Shown: positions 8,127-16,725 of the stretch, piece after piece
Position numbering within the stretch: the first letter of the stretch is position 1
Layout: the number at the start of each line of letters is the position of its first letter
Assembly: GCA_905203765.1 (NCBI GenBank)
Contig: CAJKXC010000047.1
Coordinates: 1 to 19,631, forward strand
Length of the DNA: 19,631 bases
Reading direction: 5' to 3'
From: an uncultured Bacteroides sp.
GTDB taxonomy: Bacteria > Bacteroidota > Bacteroidia > Bacteroidales > Bacteroidaceae
Translations under genes and position numbers: made by a program
Notes under the pieces: generated by a model
The model's input: the letters and a program-made list of their open reading frames with translations, nothing else
Told to the model about the DNA's origin: nothing
Database searches by the model: none

Positions 8127-8146
8127 ATTATTATACATCTAATAAT
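8127..8146. promoter_or_regulatory. Dyad upstream of nuoA
   Basis: ATTATTA (8127-8133) and TAATAAT (8140-8146) form a 7-bp inverted repeat with a 6-base spacer, ending 12 bases before the nuoA ATG. It may be an operator or a leader hairpin of the nuo operon. No clear TAnnTTTG promoter was found at 8043-8158. Confidence 0.35.
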
Positions 8147-8158
8147 CTTATCAGATTT

Positions 8159-8509
8159 ATGAACTTTACTTTGTTAGTGGTCGTCCTGTTGACGGCAATC
8201 GCTTTCGTGGGTATCGTCATCGCACTTTCCAATGCGATAGCTCCCCGTTCGTACAATCCGCAGAAGATGGAGCCGTATGAGTGCGGTATCCCTACCCGCG
8301 GTAAATCGTGGATGCAATTCCGAGTAGGTTACTATCTGTTTGCCATCTTGTTCCTGATGTTCGAGGTGGAGACGGTATTCCTGTTTCCCTGGGCAGTCAT
8401 CACCCGCGAACTGGGTGTAGCGGGACTTTTCAGTATTTTATTCTTCTTGATCATATTGGTTCTGGGCCTTGCATACGCCTGGAGGAAAGGAGCTTTGGAA
8501 TGGAAATAA
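8159..8509 (+). CDS. nuoA: NADH-quinone oxidoreductase subunit A
   Basis: A 116-residue membrane subunit of respiratory complex I, at the junction of the membrane arm and the quinone site. Three transmembrane helices are visible, starting with FTLLVVVLLTAIAFVGIVIAL. The loop between helices 1 and 2 has the family motif KMEPYECGIP. It is the first gene of the nuo operon. Its last codons overlap the nuoB start by 10 bases, and the sequence GGAGGAAAGG inside its 3' end (8481-8490) serves as the nuoB ribosome site. Length is normal for NuoA. Confidence 0.95.
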   Translation: MNFTLLVVVLLTAIAFVGIVIALSNAIAPRSYNPQKMEPYECGIPTRGKSWMQFRVGYYLFAILFLMFEVETVFLFPWAVITRELGVAGLFSILFFLIILVLGLAYAWRKGALEWK

Positions 8510-9090
8510 CGAAGAAACCGAAAATAAAATCTATCCCTTATGAGGAGTTTATCGACAACGAGACGTTGGAGAAACTCGTTCGGGAACTCAACGCAGGAGG
8601 CGCCAATGTGGCTCTCGGCGTACTGGACGATTTCGTCAACTGGGGACGCAGCAATTCATTGTGGCCCCTTACGTTTGCAACCAGCTGTTGCGGTATCGAA
8701 TTTATGGCACTTGGCGCAGCCCGCTACGACATGGCGCGCTTTGGGTTCGAAGTAGCCCGTGCCAGTCCGCGCCAGGCGGATATGATTATGGTTTGCGGAA
8801 CGATTACCAACAAGATGGCCCCTGTGCTGAAACGCCTTTACGACCAGATGCCCGACCCGAAGTATGTGGTTGCCGTAGGCGGTTGCGCCGTCAGCGGTGG
8901 CCCGTTCAAGAAGTCCTATCATGTGCTGAACGGAGTGGATAAGATTCTGCCGGTAGATGTATATATCCCCGGCTGCCCGCCGCGCCCCGAAGCATTCTAT
9001 TACGGAATGATGCAGTTGCAACGCAAGGTGAAGATAGAGAAATACTTTGGCGGAGTGAACCGACAGGAAGAGAAACCGAAAGAAGAATGA
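8500..9090 (+). CDS. nuoB: NADH-quinone oxidoreductase subunit B
   Basis: A 196-residue peripheral subunit that holds cluster N2, the last [4Fe-4S] centre before quinone. The four ligands are visible: the tandem cysteines of TSCCGIEF (63, 64), GGCAVSGG (129) and PGCPPRP (159), spaced almost exactly as in E. coli NuoB. The open frame extends upstream to 8308, but that part is nuoA read in another frame. The ATG at 8500 is correct: it gives the usual N-terminal length and has the strong ribosome site GGAGGAAAGG (8481-8490) upstream. The stop overlaps the nuoCD start as ATGA, so translation is probably coupled. Confidence 0.96.
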   Translation: MEITKKPKIKSIPYEEFIDNETLEKLVRELNAGGANVALGVLDDFVNWGRSNSLWPLTFATSCCGIEFMALGAARYDMARFGFEVARASPRQADMIMVCGTITNKMAPVLKRLYDQMPDPKYVVAVGGCAVSGGPFKKSYHVLNGVDKILPVDVYIPGCPPRPEAFYYGMMQLQRKVKIEKYFGGVNRQEEKPKEE

Positions 9091-10688
9091 TGAATATGGA
9101 AATAAGATATATAGAACCCGCAGCCTTGCATGACGAAATGCTGCGCCTGCGGCAAGAAGAACAGATGGACTTCCTGGAATGCCTGAGCGGCATGGACTGG
9201 GGAGAACCGGATGCTGAAAAAGATACGCCGGACACACCGAGAGGGCTGGGTGTGGTCTATTTGCTGGAATCCACAGCTACGGGAAAACGGACGGCAGTAC
9301 GCACCGCCACCCTGAACCGCGAGCACCCCGAACTTCCCTCGGTCAGCGACATCTGGAAAGCAGCCGACTTCAACGAACGCGAAGTGTACGACTTCTACGG
9401 CATTGTCTTTATCGGCCATCCCGATATGCGCCGCCTCTACCTGCGTAACGACTGGGTAGGCTACCCCATGCGCAAGGACGATGATCCCGAAGCACAGAAC
9501 CCGCTGCGCATGGACAACGAAGAGACCGTGGACACCACCACCGAACTGGAACTGAACCCGGACGGTACCGTCAAGAACAAGGAACTGTTGCTTTTCGGCG
9601 ATGATGAATATGTAGTGAACATCGGTCCCCAGCACCCTGCCACCCACGGTGTAATGCGTTTCCGCGTATCACTGGAAGGCGAAAACATCGATAAGATAGA
9701 TGCCAACTGCGGCTACATCCACCGGGGCATCGAGAAAATGTGCGAAAGCCTTACCTACCCGCAGACACTGGCACTGACCGACCGCCTGGATTATCTGGGT
9801 GCGCACCAGAACCGCCACGCCCTGTGTATGTGCATTGAAAAAGCGATGGGTGTGGAAGTGAGCGAGCGCGTACAGTACATCCGTACCATCATGGACGAGC
9901 TACAACGCATCGACTCCCACCTGCTGTTCTACTCCTGCCTTGCCATGGACCTGGGTGCCCTGACCGCCTTCTTCTACGGCTTCCGCGACCGCGAGAAGAT
10001 ACTCGATATCTTCGAGGAAACCTGCGGCGGACGCCTCATCATGAACTACAACACCATCGGCGGTGTGCAGGCGGACATTGCTCCCGGCTTCGTAAAGAAG
10101 GTAAAGGAATTCATCCCCTACCTGCGAGGCATCCTGCATGAGTATCACGAAGTATTCACCGGAAACATCATTGCCCAGCAACGTCTAAAAGGTGTAGGTA
10201 CACTGTCTTTGGAAGATGCCATCGCCTTTGGCGCTACTGGCGGAACAGGGCGTGCCAGTGGTTGGACGTGCGATGTTCGCAAGCGTATGCCGTACGGCAT
10301 ATATAATAAGGTGGACTTCAAAGAAGTTGTCCGCACCGAAGGCGATTCCTGGGCACGTTACCTTGTCCGCATGGACGAAATACTGGAGAGCCTGAAGATT
10401 ATCGAACAGTTGATAGACAACATCCCCGAAGGCGCCTATCAGGAAAAGATGAAACCGATTATCCGCGTGCCGGAAGGTACTTACTATGCAGCCGTCGAAG
10501 GCAGCCGCGGCGAATTCGGTGTCTTCCTCGAAAGCCATGGCGACAAGACTCCCTACCGCCTGCACTTCCGTTCTACGGGACTGCCGCTGGTATCGGTGGT
10601 AGACACCATCTCCCGCGGTGCAAAGATTGCCGACCTGATTGCCATTGGCGGAACATTGGATTATGTAGTACCAGATATTGATAGATAA
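9087..10688 (+). CDS. nuoCD: NADH-quinone oxidoreductase subunit C/D fusion
   Basis: A 533-residue fusion of NuoC (about 1-150) and NuoD (about 170-533). NuoC is the 30-kDa-type subunit, recognisable from EREVYDFYGIVFIGHPDMRR. NuoD is the 49-kDa-type subunit that forms the quinone pocket with NuoB; it shows IGPQHPATHGVMRF, whose His, together with the Tyr of RLDYLG, corresponds to known quinone ligands, and RASGWTCDVRK. The C/D fusion is known in E. coli and in Bacteroidetes. In-frame ATGs at 9087, 9090 and 9096 are all possible; 9087 overlaps the nuoB stop by four bases. nuoH follows after one base, with no nuoE, nuoF or nuoG between them. Confidence 0.96.
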   Translation: MMNMEIRYIEPAALHDEMLRLRQEEQMDFLECLSGMDWGEPDAEKDTPDTPRGLGVVYLLESTATGKRTAVRTATLNREHPELPSVSDIWKAADFNEREVYDFYGIVFIGHPDMRRLYLRNDWVGYPMRKDDDPEAQNPLRMDNEETVDTTTELELNPDGTVKNKELLLFGDDEYVVNIGPQHPATHGVMRFRVSLEGENIDKIDANCGYIHRGIEKMCESLTYPQTLALTDRLDYLGAHQNRHALCMCIEKAMGVEVSERVQYIRTIMDELQRIDSHLLFYSCLAMDLGALTAFFYGFRDREKILDIFEETCGGRLIMNYNTIGGVQADIAPGFVKKVKEFIPYLRGILHEYHEVFTGNIIAQQRLKGVGTLSLEDAIAFGATGGTGRASGWTCDVRKRMPYGIYNKVDFKEVVRTEGDSWARYLVRMDEILESLKIIEQLIDNIPEGAYQEKMKPIIRVPEGTYYAAVEGSRGEFGVFLESHGDKTPYRLHFRSTGLPLVSVVDTISRGAKIADLIAIGGTLDYVVPDIDR

Positions 10689-10689
10689 T

Positions 10690-11766
10690 ATGTTTGACTT
10701 TAGTATAGTAACCAACTGGATTCACCAGACGCTGACTTCCCTCATGCCGGAAGGTCTGGCAATATTCCTCGAATGTATGGTGATAGGCGTATGCATCATC
10801 CTGATGTACGCCGTGCTCGCCATTATCCTGATTTATATGGAGCGCAAGATATGCGCCTTCTTCCAATGCCGCCTCGGCCCGATGCGCGTAGGGAAATGGG
10901 GATTGCTCCAAGTGCCCTGCGACGTCATCAAGATGCTGACAAAGGAAATCATCGACCTGAAGTTCTCCGACCGCTTCCTTTATAACCTGGCGCCGTTCAT
11001 GGTGATTATCGCTTCATTCCTTACGTTCGCCTGCCTGCCCGTCAGCAAAGGGTTGGAAGTTCTGGACTTTAACGTAGGCGTATTCTTCCTGCTGGCTGCA
11101 TCGAGCATCGGCGTGGTAGGTATCCTGCTGGCAGGTTGGAGTTCCAACAATAAGTTCTCGCTGATTGGTGCCATGCGAAGCGGTGCACAAATCATCAGCT
11201 ACGAACTGTCCTGCGGACTGAGCATACTGACGATGGTGGTGTTGATGGGAACCATGCAGTTCTCCGAGATTGTAGAAGGACAAGCCGACGGCTGGTTCAT
11301 CTTCAAGGGACATATCCCCGCACTGATTGCTTTCATCATCTACCTCATAGCCGGAAACGCAGAAACCAACCGCGGTCCCTTCGACTTGCCGGAAGCAGAA
11401 AGCGAGTTGACCGCCGGATACCATACGGAATACTCCGGCATGGGCTTCGGCTTCTTCTACCTGGCGGAATATCTGAACCTGTTTATTGTGGCAAGCGTGG
11501 CAGCCACCATCTTCCTGGGGGGCTGGATGCCGCTGCACATCGTAGGGCTGGACGGCTTCAATGCGGTGATGGATTATATTCCCGGCTTCGTATGGTTCTT
11601 CGGAAAGGCATTCTTCGTAGTGTTCCTGCTGATGTGGATTAAGTGGACGTTCCCCCGCCTGCGCATTGACCAGATACTGAACCTGGAATGGAAGTACCTG
11701 GTACCTATCAGCATGGTGAACTTGATATTAATGGTATTAATCGTAGTCTTCGGGCTACACTTTTAA
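10690..11766 (+). CDS. nuoH: NADH-quinone oxidoreductase subunit H
   Basis: A 358-residue membrane subunit that forms the base of the quinone chamber and links it to the pumping arm. It shows YMERKICAFFQCRLGPMRVG after the first helix, the conserved QVPCDVIKMLTKE loop and the acidic-loop motif NRGPFDLPEAESELTAGYHTEYSG, all typical of NuoH. About eight transmembrane helices are apparent. It is slightly longer than usual, with extra residues near the N-terminus and in the region of KGHIPALIAF. The ATG at 10690 is one base after the nuoCD stop; an in-frame TTG at 10678 would overlap nuoCD and is less likely. The next gene begins 12 bases later. Confidence 0.95.
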   Translation: MFDFSIVTNWIHQTLTSLMPEGLAIFLECMVIGVCIILMYAVLAIILIYMERKICAFFQCRLGPMRVGKWGLLQVPCDVIKMLTKEIIDLKFSDRFLYNLAPFMVIIASFLTFACLPVSKGLEVLDFNVGVFFLLAASSIGVVGILLAGWSSNNKFSLIGAMRSGAQIISYELSCGLSILTMVVLMGTMQFSEIVEGQADGWFIFKGHIPALIAFIIYLIAGNAETNRGPFDLPEAESELTAGYHTEYSGMGFGFFYLAEYLNLFIVASVAATIFLGGWMPLHIVGLDGFNAVMDYIPGFVWFFGKAFFVVFLLMWIKWTFPRLRIDQILNLEWKYLVPISMVNLILMVLIVVFGLHF

Positions 11767-11778
11767 AGGATGGATAAC

Positions 11779-12285
11779 ATGGAAAAAGAACATAACTCCT
11801 ATTTCGGCGGCCTCATCCACGGCATCGGCTCCCTGCTGACAGGCATGAAAACCACCATGACCGTATTCTGCCGCAAGAAGACCACCGAACAATATCCCGA
11901 GAACCGCGCGACCCTGAAACTGTCCGACCGCTTCCGTGGTACGCTGGCCATGCCCCATAACGAGCAGAACGAACATCACTGCATCGCCTGCGGACTCTGC
12001 CAGATGGCCTGTCCCAACGACACCATCCGCGTGACGAGTGAATCGATAGAGACAGAAGACGGCAAGAAGAAAAAAATACTGGCAAAGTACGAGTACGACC
12101 TCGGCTCATGCATGTTCTGCCAACTCTGTGTCAATGCCTGCCCGCACGATGCCATCACGTTCGACCAGAACTTTGAGCATGCGGTCTTTGACCGGACAAA
12201 GCTGGTGCTGACACTGAATCATCCGGGAAGCCGGGTAGAAGAGAAGAAGAAACCAGCCGCCCCCCAAGACGCGACGACAAAGTAA
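11779..12285 (+). CDS. nuoI: NADH-quinone oxidoreductase subunit I (ferredoxin-like)
   Basis: A 168-residue peripheral subunit that carries clusters N6a and N6b and passes electrons toward NuoB. Two complete CxxCxxCxxxCP motifs are present: CIACGLCQMACP (68, 71, 74, 78) and CMFCQLCVNACP (111, 114, 117, 121). I prefer the ATG at 11779 because AAAGGA lies 8 bases upstream; an in-frame ATG at 11770 would have that site directly against it. The C-terminus is a short charged tail (EEKKKPAAPQ). In a complex without NuoEFG, this subunit is a plausible surface for an external donor such as ferredoxin; that is inference. A 19-bp repeat begins at its stop codon. Confidence 0.95.
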   Translation: MEKEHNSYFGGLIHGIGSLLTGMKTTMTVFCRKKTTEQYPENRATLKLSDRFRGTLAMPHNEQNEHHCIACGLCQMACPNDTIRVTSESIETEDGKKKKILAKYEYDLGSCMFCQLCVNACPHDAITFDQNFEHAVFDRTKLVLTLNHPGSRVEEKKKPAAPQDATTK

Positions 12286-12300
12286 TTTGTAATTAGTAAC
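12282..12300 (+). repeat. 19-bp repeat at the nuoI stop codon, copy 1
   Basis: GTAATTTGTAATTAGTAAC begins with the last G of the final nuoI codon plus its stop and fills most of the gap to nuoJ. The same 19 bases recur at 15193-15211, beginning in the same way at the nuoL stop codon. Confidence 0.85.
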
Positions 12301-12315
12301 TTGTAATTAAACAAC

Positions 12316-12828
12316 ATGGAAATAACTCTTGAAACAGTAGTATTCTACTTCCTTGCGGCGTTCATTACCGTATTCTCCATTCTGACGGTGACTACCAGTC
12401 GTATGGTCCGTTCGGCTACCTACCTGCTGTTCGTGCTCTTCGGCACGGCGGGCATCTACTTCCTGCTGGGATATACGTTTCTCGGTTCGGTGCAAATCAT
12501 GGTCTACGCCGGCGGTATCGTCGTGCTCTACGTCTTCTCCATCCTGCTCACCAGCGGCGAAGGCGACGTAGTAGCGAAACTGAAACGCAGCCGGTTCCTT
12601 GCCGGGCTGGGAGCCACCGCAGGCGGAGCCCTCATCGTATTATTCATCACCCTGAAACATAAATTCATCGCCACCACCGATGTAGAGCCGTTGGAAGTCA
12701 ACATCAAGACCATCGGCTACCACATGCTGAGCGGCGAAAAGTATGGTTATCTGCTCCCCTTCGAAGCTGTCAGCATCCTGTTGCTGGCATGTATCGTAGG
12801 CGGATTGCTCATTGCACGTAAACGTTAA
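12316..12828 (+). CDS. nuoJ: NADH-quinone oxidoreductase subunit J
   Basis: A 170-residue membrane subunit with five predicted helices, at the centre of the membrane arm. The family signature is clear: SRMVRSATYLLFVLFGTAGIYFLL, followed by FLGSVQIMVYAGGIVVLYVFSILLT, which contains the pi-bulge helix. Length and position (between nuoI and nuoK) are normal. The ATG at 12316 follows an AT-rich repeat and has no good Shine-Dalgarno. The gap to nuoK (30 bases) is again made of AATCA-type repeats. Confidence 0.94.
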   Translation: MEITLETVVFYFLAAFITVFSILTVTTSRMVRSATYLLFVLFGTAGIYFLLGYTFLGSVQIMVYAGGIVVLYVFSILLTSGEGDVVAKLKRSRFLAGLGATAGGALIVLFITLKHKFIATTDVEPLEVNIKTIGYHMLSGEKYGYLLPFEAVSILLLACIVGGLLIARKR

Positions 12829-12858
12829 TCATTAATCACTAAATACGAATCACTGATT

Positions 12859-13167
12859 ATGATACACATGGAATATTATCTGATAGTCTCGGCTATCATG
12901 TTCTTCGCCGGCATCTACGGGTTCTTCACCCGCCGCAATACGTTGGCGATATTGATTTCAATCGAGTTGATACTGAATGCAACGGACATCAACTTCGCGG
13001 TATTCAACCGTTTCCTGTTCCCCGGCGGACTGGAAGGCTATTTCTTCTCCCTGTTCTCCATCGCCATTTCGGCAGCAGAGACGGCAGTAGCCATCGCCAT
13101 TATGATTAACATTTACCGCAATATCCGCAGCATCCAGGTAAACAAGCTGAACGAGATGAAATGGTAG
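12859..13167 (+). CDS. nuoK: NADH-quinone oxidoreductase subunit K
   Basis: A 102-residue, three-helix membrane subunit related to MrpC. The two membrane glutamates needed for proton transfer are present: E36 in ISIELILNA and E74 in AISAAETAVAIAI. These correspond to E36 and E72 of E. coli NuoK. The start at 12859 gives MIHMEYYLIVSAIMFF, which aligns with the E. coli N-terminus without gaps; a second ATG at 12868 would shorten it. The gap to nuoL is unusually long (130 bases) and full of hairpin repeats. Confidence 0.95.
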   Translation: MIHMEYYLIVSAIMFFAGIYGFFTRRNTLAILISIELILNATDINFAVFNRFLFPGGLEGYFFSLFSIAISAAETAVAIAIMINIYRNIRSIQVNKLNEMKW

Positions 13168-13172
13168 CCGCA

Positions 13173-13265
13173 CTGTTACGAGTGTCGCAACAGTACTATT
13201 GCGGGTGTCGTTGACGGTCTGTTACGAGTGACGCAACAGTACTATTACGGATGCCGTAACAGTAT
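13173..13265 (+). repeat. Tandem hairpin repeats between nuoK and nuoL
   Basis: Two 38-bp copies at 13173-13210 and 13219-13256 differ at only five positions. Each begins with CTGTTACGAGTG and contains a CTGTT/AACAG hairpin followed by a second imperfect dyad. In the second copy that dyad is TTACGG/CCGTAA. The array thus forms up to four successive hairpins between two genes that must be co-expressed. It begins five bases after the nuoK stop codon and ends about 30 bases before nuoL. Confidence 0.8.
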
Positions 13266-13297
13266 AACATGAATAATAACTGATAAACATAGTATAT

Positions 13298-15196
13298 ATG
13301 GAATATACAATTCTAATCCTTCTCCTTCCCTTCCTCTCCTTCCTGATACTGGGACTGGGGGGCAAGTGGATGTCGCACCGCACCGCCGGGCTTATCGGCA
13401 CCGCGGTACTGGGCGCGGTTGCCGTACTCTCCTACCTCACCGCAGGACTGTACTTCAGCGCCCCCCGACTGGCGGACGGAACGTATGCCACGCTGATGCC
13501 TTATAACTTTACGTGGCTGCCCTTCACCCCGTCACTCAGCATCGATATGGGTATTCTGCTCGACCCTATCTCGGTGATGATGCTGATTGTTATCAGCACC
13601 GTCTCGTTCATGGTGCACATCTACTCCTTCGGTTATATGAAGGGCGAGCGGGGCTTTCAACGCTATTACGCATTCCTGAGCCTCTTCACCATGTCCATGT
13701 TGGGGCTGGTGGTGGCTACCAATATCTTCCAGATGTATCTGTTCTGGGAGCTGGTAGGTGTATCATCTTATCTGCTGATTGGTTTCTACTATACCAAGCC
13801 GGCCGCCATTGCCGCCTCAAAGAAGGCGTTCATCGTCACCCGCTTTGCCGACCTGGGTTTTCTGATAGGTATCCTGGTTTATGGCTACTATGCCGGAACG
13901 TACACTTTCCATCCCAATGAGATGGCGCTGCTACGAGGTGGTGCCGCTATGATTCCGTTGGCACTGGGGCTGATGTTCATCGGTGGCGCCGGAAAGAGCG
14001 CCATGTTCCCGCTGCACATCTGGTTGCCGGACGCTATGGAAGGTCCTACCCCGGTCAGTGCGCTGATTCATGCCGCCACGATGGTGGTGGCAGGTGTCTA
14101 CCTGGTGGCGCGGATGTTCCCGCTGTTTATAGAGTATGCGCCCGGTGTGCTGCACATCGTAGCATACGTAGGAGCATTTACCGCTTTCTATGCCGCCACA
14201 GTAGCTTGTGTGCAGAGCGATATCAAGCGGGTATTGGCATTCTCCACTATTTCGCAGATTGGCTTTATGATGGTGGCGCTCGGCGTATGTACATCTGCCG
14301 ACCCGCATCATGGCGGACTGGGCTATATGGCAGGTATGTACCATCTGTTCACCCACGCCATGTTCAAGGCACTGCTTTTCCTGGGAGCCGGCAGCATTAT
14401 CCATGCGGTACATAGCAACGAAATGTCTGCCATGGGCGGACTGCGGAAGTATATGCCTATCACGCACATCACCTTCCTCATAGCTTGCCTTGCCATATCC
14501 GGTATTCCACCGTTCTCCGGCTTCTTCTCCAAAGACGAGATACTGACGGCTTGCTTCCAGTTCAGCCCCGCGATGGGATGGATTATGACGGTGATTGCAG
14601 CTATGACGGCATTCTATATGTTCCGTTTGTATTATGGCATCTTTTGGGGTACGGAGAACAAAGAACTGCATGCTGAACATACCCCCCACGAGAGTCCGCT
14701 TGCCATGACCTTCCCCCTGATGTTCCTTGCAGCTATCACCGTGGTAGGCGGTTGGCAGTTCGTCCTTCCCTTCGGACACTTCATCAGTGCCAATGGTGAG
14801 GCATACAATATTCATCTCGATTGGGCAGTGGCAGGCACCAGCATTGTGGTAGCCGCTGCCTCTATCGCGATTGCCACCTATATGTATGCAGGCAGTAAGC
14901 AGCCCGTTGCCAACGCGCTTGCCCGCCGCTTCCACGGCTTATGGACGGCTGCCTATCATCGCTTTTATATTGATAACATCTATCAGTTCGTTACCCACCG
15001 CATCATCTTCGGCTGCATCAGCCGTCCCATTGCCTGGTGGGACCGCCACGTAGTAGACAGCTTCTTCAACTTCCTTGCCTGGAGCGCCAACACCACCAGC
15101 GACGAGATTCGCGGTCTGCAAAGCGGACACATCCAACAATACACATTTGTATTCCTGCTGGGTACGCTTGCACTGATACTGCTGCTGTTATTGTAA
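13298..15196 (+). CDS. nuoL: NADH-quinone oxidoreductase subunit L
   Basis: A 632-residue antiporter-like subunit at the far end of the membrane arm. Typical motifs are LFWELVGVSSYLLIGFYY (the conserved TM5 glutamate), GKSAMFPLHIWLPDAMEGPTPVSALIHAATMVVAG, and QSDIKRVLAFSTISQIGFMM with the lysine of the discontinuous helix. Residues beyond about 480 include the extra helices and the long lateral helix that braces NuoM and NuoN. Length is like E. coli NuoL. The ATG at 13298 gives the standard hydrophobic N-terminus. Upstream lie hairpin repeats and downstream a 19-bp repeat at the stop codon. Confidence 0.96.
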   Translation: MEYTILILLLPFLSFLILGLGGKWMSHRTAGLIGTAVLGAVAVLSYLTAGLYFSAPRLADGTYATLMPYNFTWLPFTPSLSIDMGILLDPISVMMLIVISTVSFMVHIYSFGYMKGERGFQRYYAFLSLFTMSMLGLVVATNIFQMYLFWELVGVSSYLLIGFYYTKPAAIAASKKAFIVTRFADLGFLIGILVYGYYAGTYTFHPNEMALLRGGAAMIPLALGLMFIGGAGKSAMFPLHIWLPDAMEGPTPVSALIHAATMVVAGVYLVARMFPLFIEYAPGVLHIVAYVGAFTAFYAATVACVQSDIKRVLAFSTISQIGFMMVALGVCTSADPHHGGLGYMAGMYHLFTHAMFKALLFLGAGSIIHAVHSNEMSAMGGLRKYMPITHITFLIACLAISGIPPFSGFFSKDEILTACFQFSPAMGWIMTVIAAMTAFYMFRLYYGIFWGTENKELHAEHTPHESPLAMTFPLMFLAAITVVGGWQFVLPFGHFISANGEAYNIHLDWAVAGTSIVVAAASIAIATYMYAGSKQPVANALARRFHGLWTAAYHRFYIDNIYQFVTHRIIFGCISRPIAWWDRHVVDSFFNFLAWSANTTSDEIRGLQSGHIQQYTFVFLLGTLALILLLLL

Positions 15197-15211
15197 TTTG
15201 TAATTAGTAAC
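15193..15211 (+). repeat. 19-bp repeat at the nuoL stop codon, copy 2
   Basis: GTAATTTGTAATTAGTAAC is identical to 12282-12300 and is placed the same way, beginning with the last base of the final codon and the TAA stop. It is followed by more GTAATT-like sequence before nuoM. Confidence 0.85.
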
Positions 15212-15232
15212 TAAGTAATTTAAGATATAGAT

Positions 15233-16714
15233 ATGAACTTCTTATCAATCTTCGTACTCATCCCCCTGCTGATGCTGTTGGGACTCTGGCTCAGCCGGAA
15301 CATCGCACAGATACGTGCGGTAATGGTTACCGGTGCATCGGCATTGGTGTTGGCAGCTGTGGGACTGACCATCGCTTACCTCCATGCACGTGCCGGCGGT
15401 GCTACGGATGAAATGCTGTTCCGTGCCGACGTCGCCTGGTATCCGGCACTCCACATCCACTACTCCGTAGGGGTGGACGGTATCTCGGTAGCCATGCTAC
15501 TGCTCTCCGCCATCATCGTCTTTACCGGAACATTCGCTTCCTGGCGCCTGCAACCGCTGACAAAGGAATATTTCCTGTGGTTTGTGTTCCTCTCTATGGG
15601 AGTTTTTGGCTTCTTTATCTCCACGGACTTGTTCACCATGTTCATGTTCTACGAGGTAGCCCTCATCCCTATGTACCTGCTCATCGGCGTATGGGGTTCG
15701 GGACGCAAGGAATACTCCGCCATGAAACTGACTCTGATGCTGATGGGCGGTTCTGCATTCCTGCTTATCGGCATCCTGGGCATCTACTACGGCTCGGGCG
15801 GAACCACCATGAACCTGCTGGAGATAGCCCAACTGCACAACATACCCATCGAGCAACAACGCATTTGGTTTCCGCTTACCTTCCTCGGCTTCGGTGTGCT
15901 GGGCGCCTTGTTCCCGTTCCACACATGGAGCCCCGACGGTCATGCATCTGCGCCGACAGCAGTGTCCATGCTCCACGCCGGCGTGCTGATGAAGTTGGGT
16001 GGCTACGGATGTTTCCGCATCGCCATGTACCTGATGCCTGAGGCTGCACAAGAATTGGGTTGGATATTCCTCATACTCACCGGCATCTCTGTAGTCTACG
16101 GTGCCTTCTCGGCTTGTGTGCAGACGGACTTGAAGTATATCAATGCCTATTCCTCTGTTTCGCACTGCGGTCTGGTACTATTCGCCATCCTCATGATGAA
16201 CCAGACGGCGGCAACGGGTGCCGTGCTGCAAATGCTCTCCCACGGATTGATGACGGCGCTTTTCTTCGCCCTTATCGGTATGATATACGGCAGGACGCAT
16301 ACACGGGATGTACGCGAGCTTTCGGGTTTGATGAAGATTATGCCTTTCCTGGCAGTCTGCTACGTGATAGCCGGTCTTGCCAACCTGGGATTGCCGGGGC
16401 TTAGCGGTTTTGTGGCAGAAATGACCATCTTCAACGGTGCCTTCCAGCATCCCGATACCTTCCACCGGGTATGGACGGTGATTGCCTGCTCCTCTATTGT
16501 GATTACCGCGGTGTATATCCTCCGCCTCGTAGGTCGCATCATCTACGGTACGTGCACCAACAAGCACCACCTCGCCCTGACCGATGCCACCTGGGATGAA
16601 CGCACCGCCGTCATCATCCTCATCGCCTGCGTAGCCGCCCTCGGCATGGCACCGTGGTGGATAAGCGGAATGATAGGCGACAGTGTATTGCCGATAGTAA
16701 ATGTATTTAATTAA
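15233..16714 (+). CDS. nuoM: NADH-quinone oxidoreductase subunit M
   Basis: A 493-residue antiporter-like pumping subunit. It shows the TM5 glutamate in MFMFYEVALIPMYLLIGVWG, the conserved FPFHTWSPDGHASAPTAVSMLHAGVLMKLGGYG stretch, and QTDLKYINAYSSVSHCGLV with the lysine in helix 8. About 14 helices are expected, and the length is normal for NuoM. The ATG at 15233 starts a typical hydrophobic N-terminus. nuoN follows 11 bases after its stop. Confidence 0.96.
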   Translation: MNFLSIFVLIPLLMLLGLWLSRNIAQIRAVMVTGASALVLAAVGLTIAYLHARAGGATDEMLFRADVAWYPALHIHYSVGVDGISVAMLLLSAIIVFTGTFASWRLQPLTKEYFLWFVFLSMGVFGFFISTDLFTMFMFYEVALIPMYLLIGVWGSGRKEYSAMKLTLMLMGGSAFLLIGILGIYYGSGGTTMNLLEIAQLHNIPIEQQRIWFPLTFLGFGVLGALFPFHTWSPDGHASAPTAVSMLHAGVLMKLGGYGCFRIAMYLMPEAAQELGWIFLILTGISVVYGAFSACVQTDLKYINAYSSVSHCGLVLFAILMMNQTAATGAVLQMLSHGLMTALFFALIGMIYGRTHTRDVRELSGLMKIMPFLAVCYVIAGLANLGLPGLSGFVAEMTIFNGAFQHPDTFHRVWTVIACSSIVITAVYILRLVGRIIYGTCTNKHHLALTDATWDERTAVIILIACVAALGMAPWWISGMIGDSVLPIVNVFN

Positions 16715-16725
16715 GAATTAATGAT

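Noticed and set aside
8308..8499. N-terminal extension of NuoB
   Set aside because: The extra 64 codons are nuoA read in another frame. NuoB of normal length starts at 8500 behind a strong ribosome site.
10688..10690. Loss of nuoEFG by a recent deletion in this window
   Set aside because: nuoCD and nuoH are both intact and one base apart with no gene remnants, and this layout is the normal one in Bacteroides.
13173..13256. CRISPR mini-array
   Set aside because: Only two 38-bp copies with an 8-base gap exist, and they are internally palindromic, which fits an intergenic hairpin element.
13931..14935. 334-codon open frame on the minus strand
   Set aside because: It is antisense to nuoL, with a composition rich in His, Cys and Arg and no domain signal. 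The nuoL motifs on the other strand are unambiguous.
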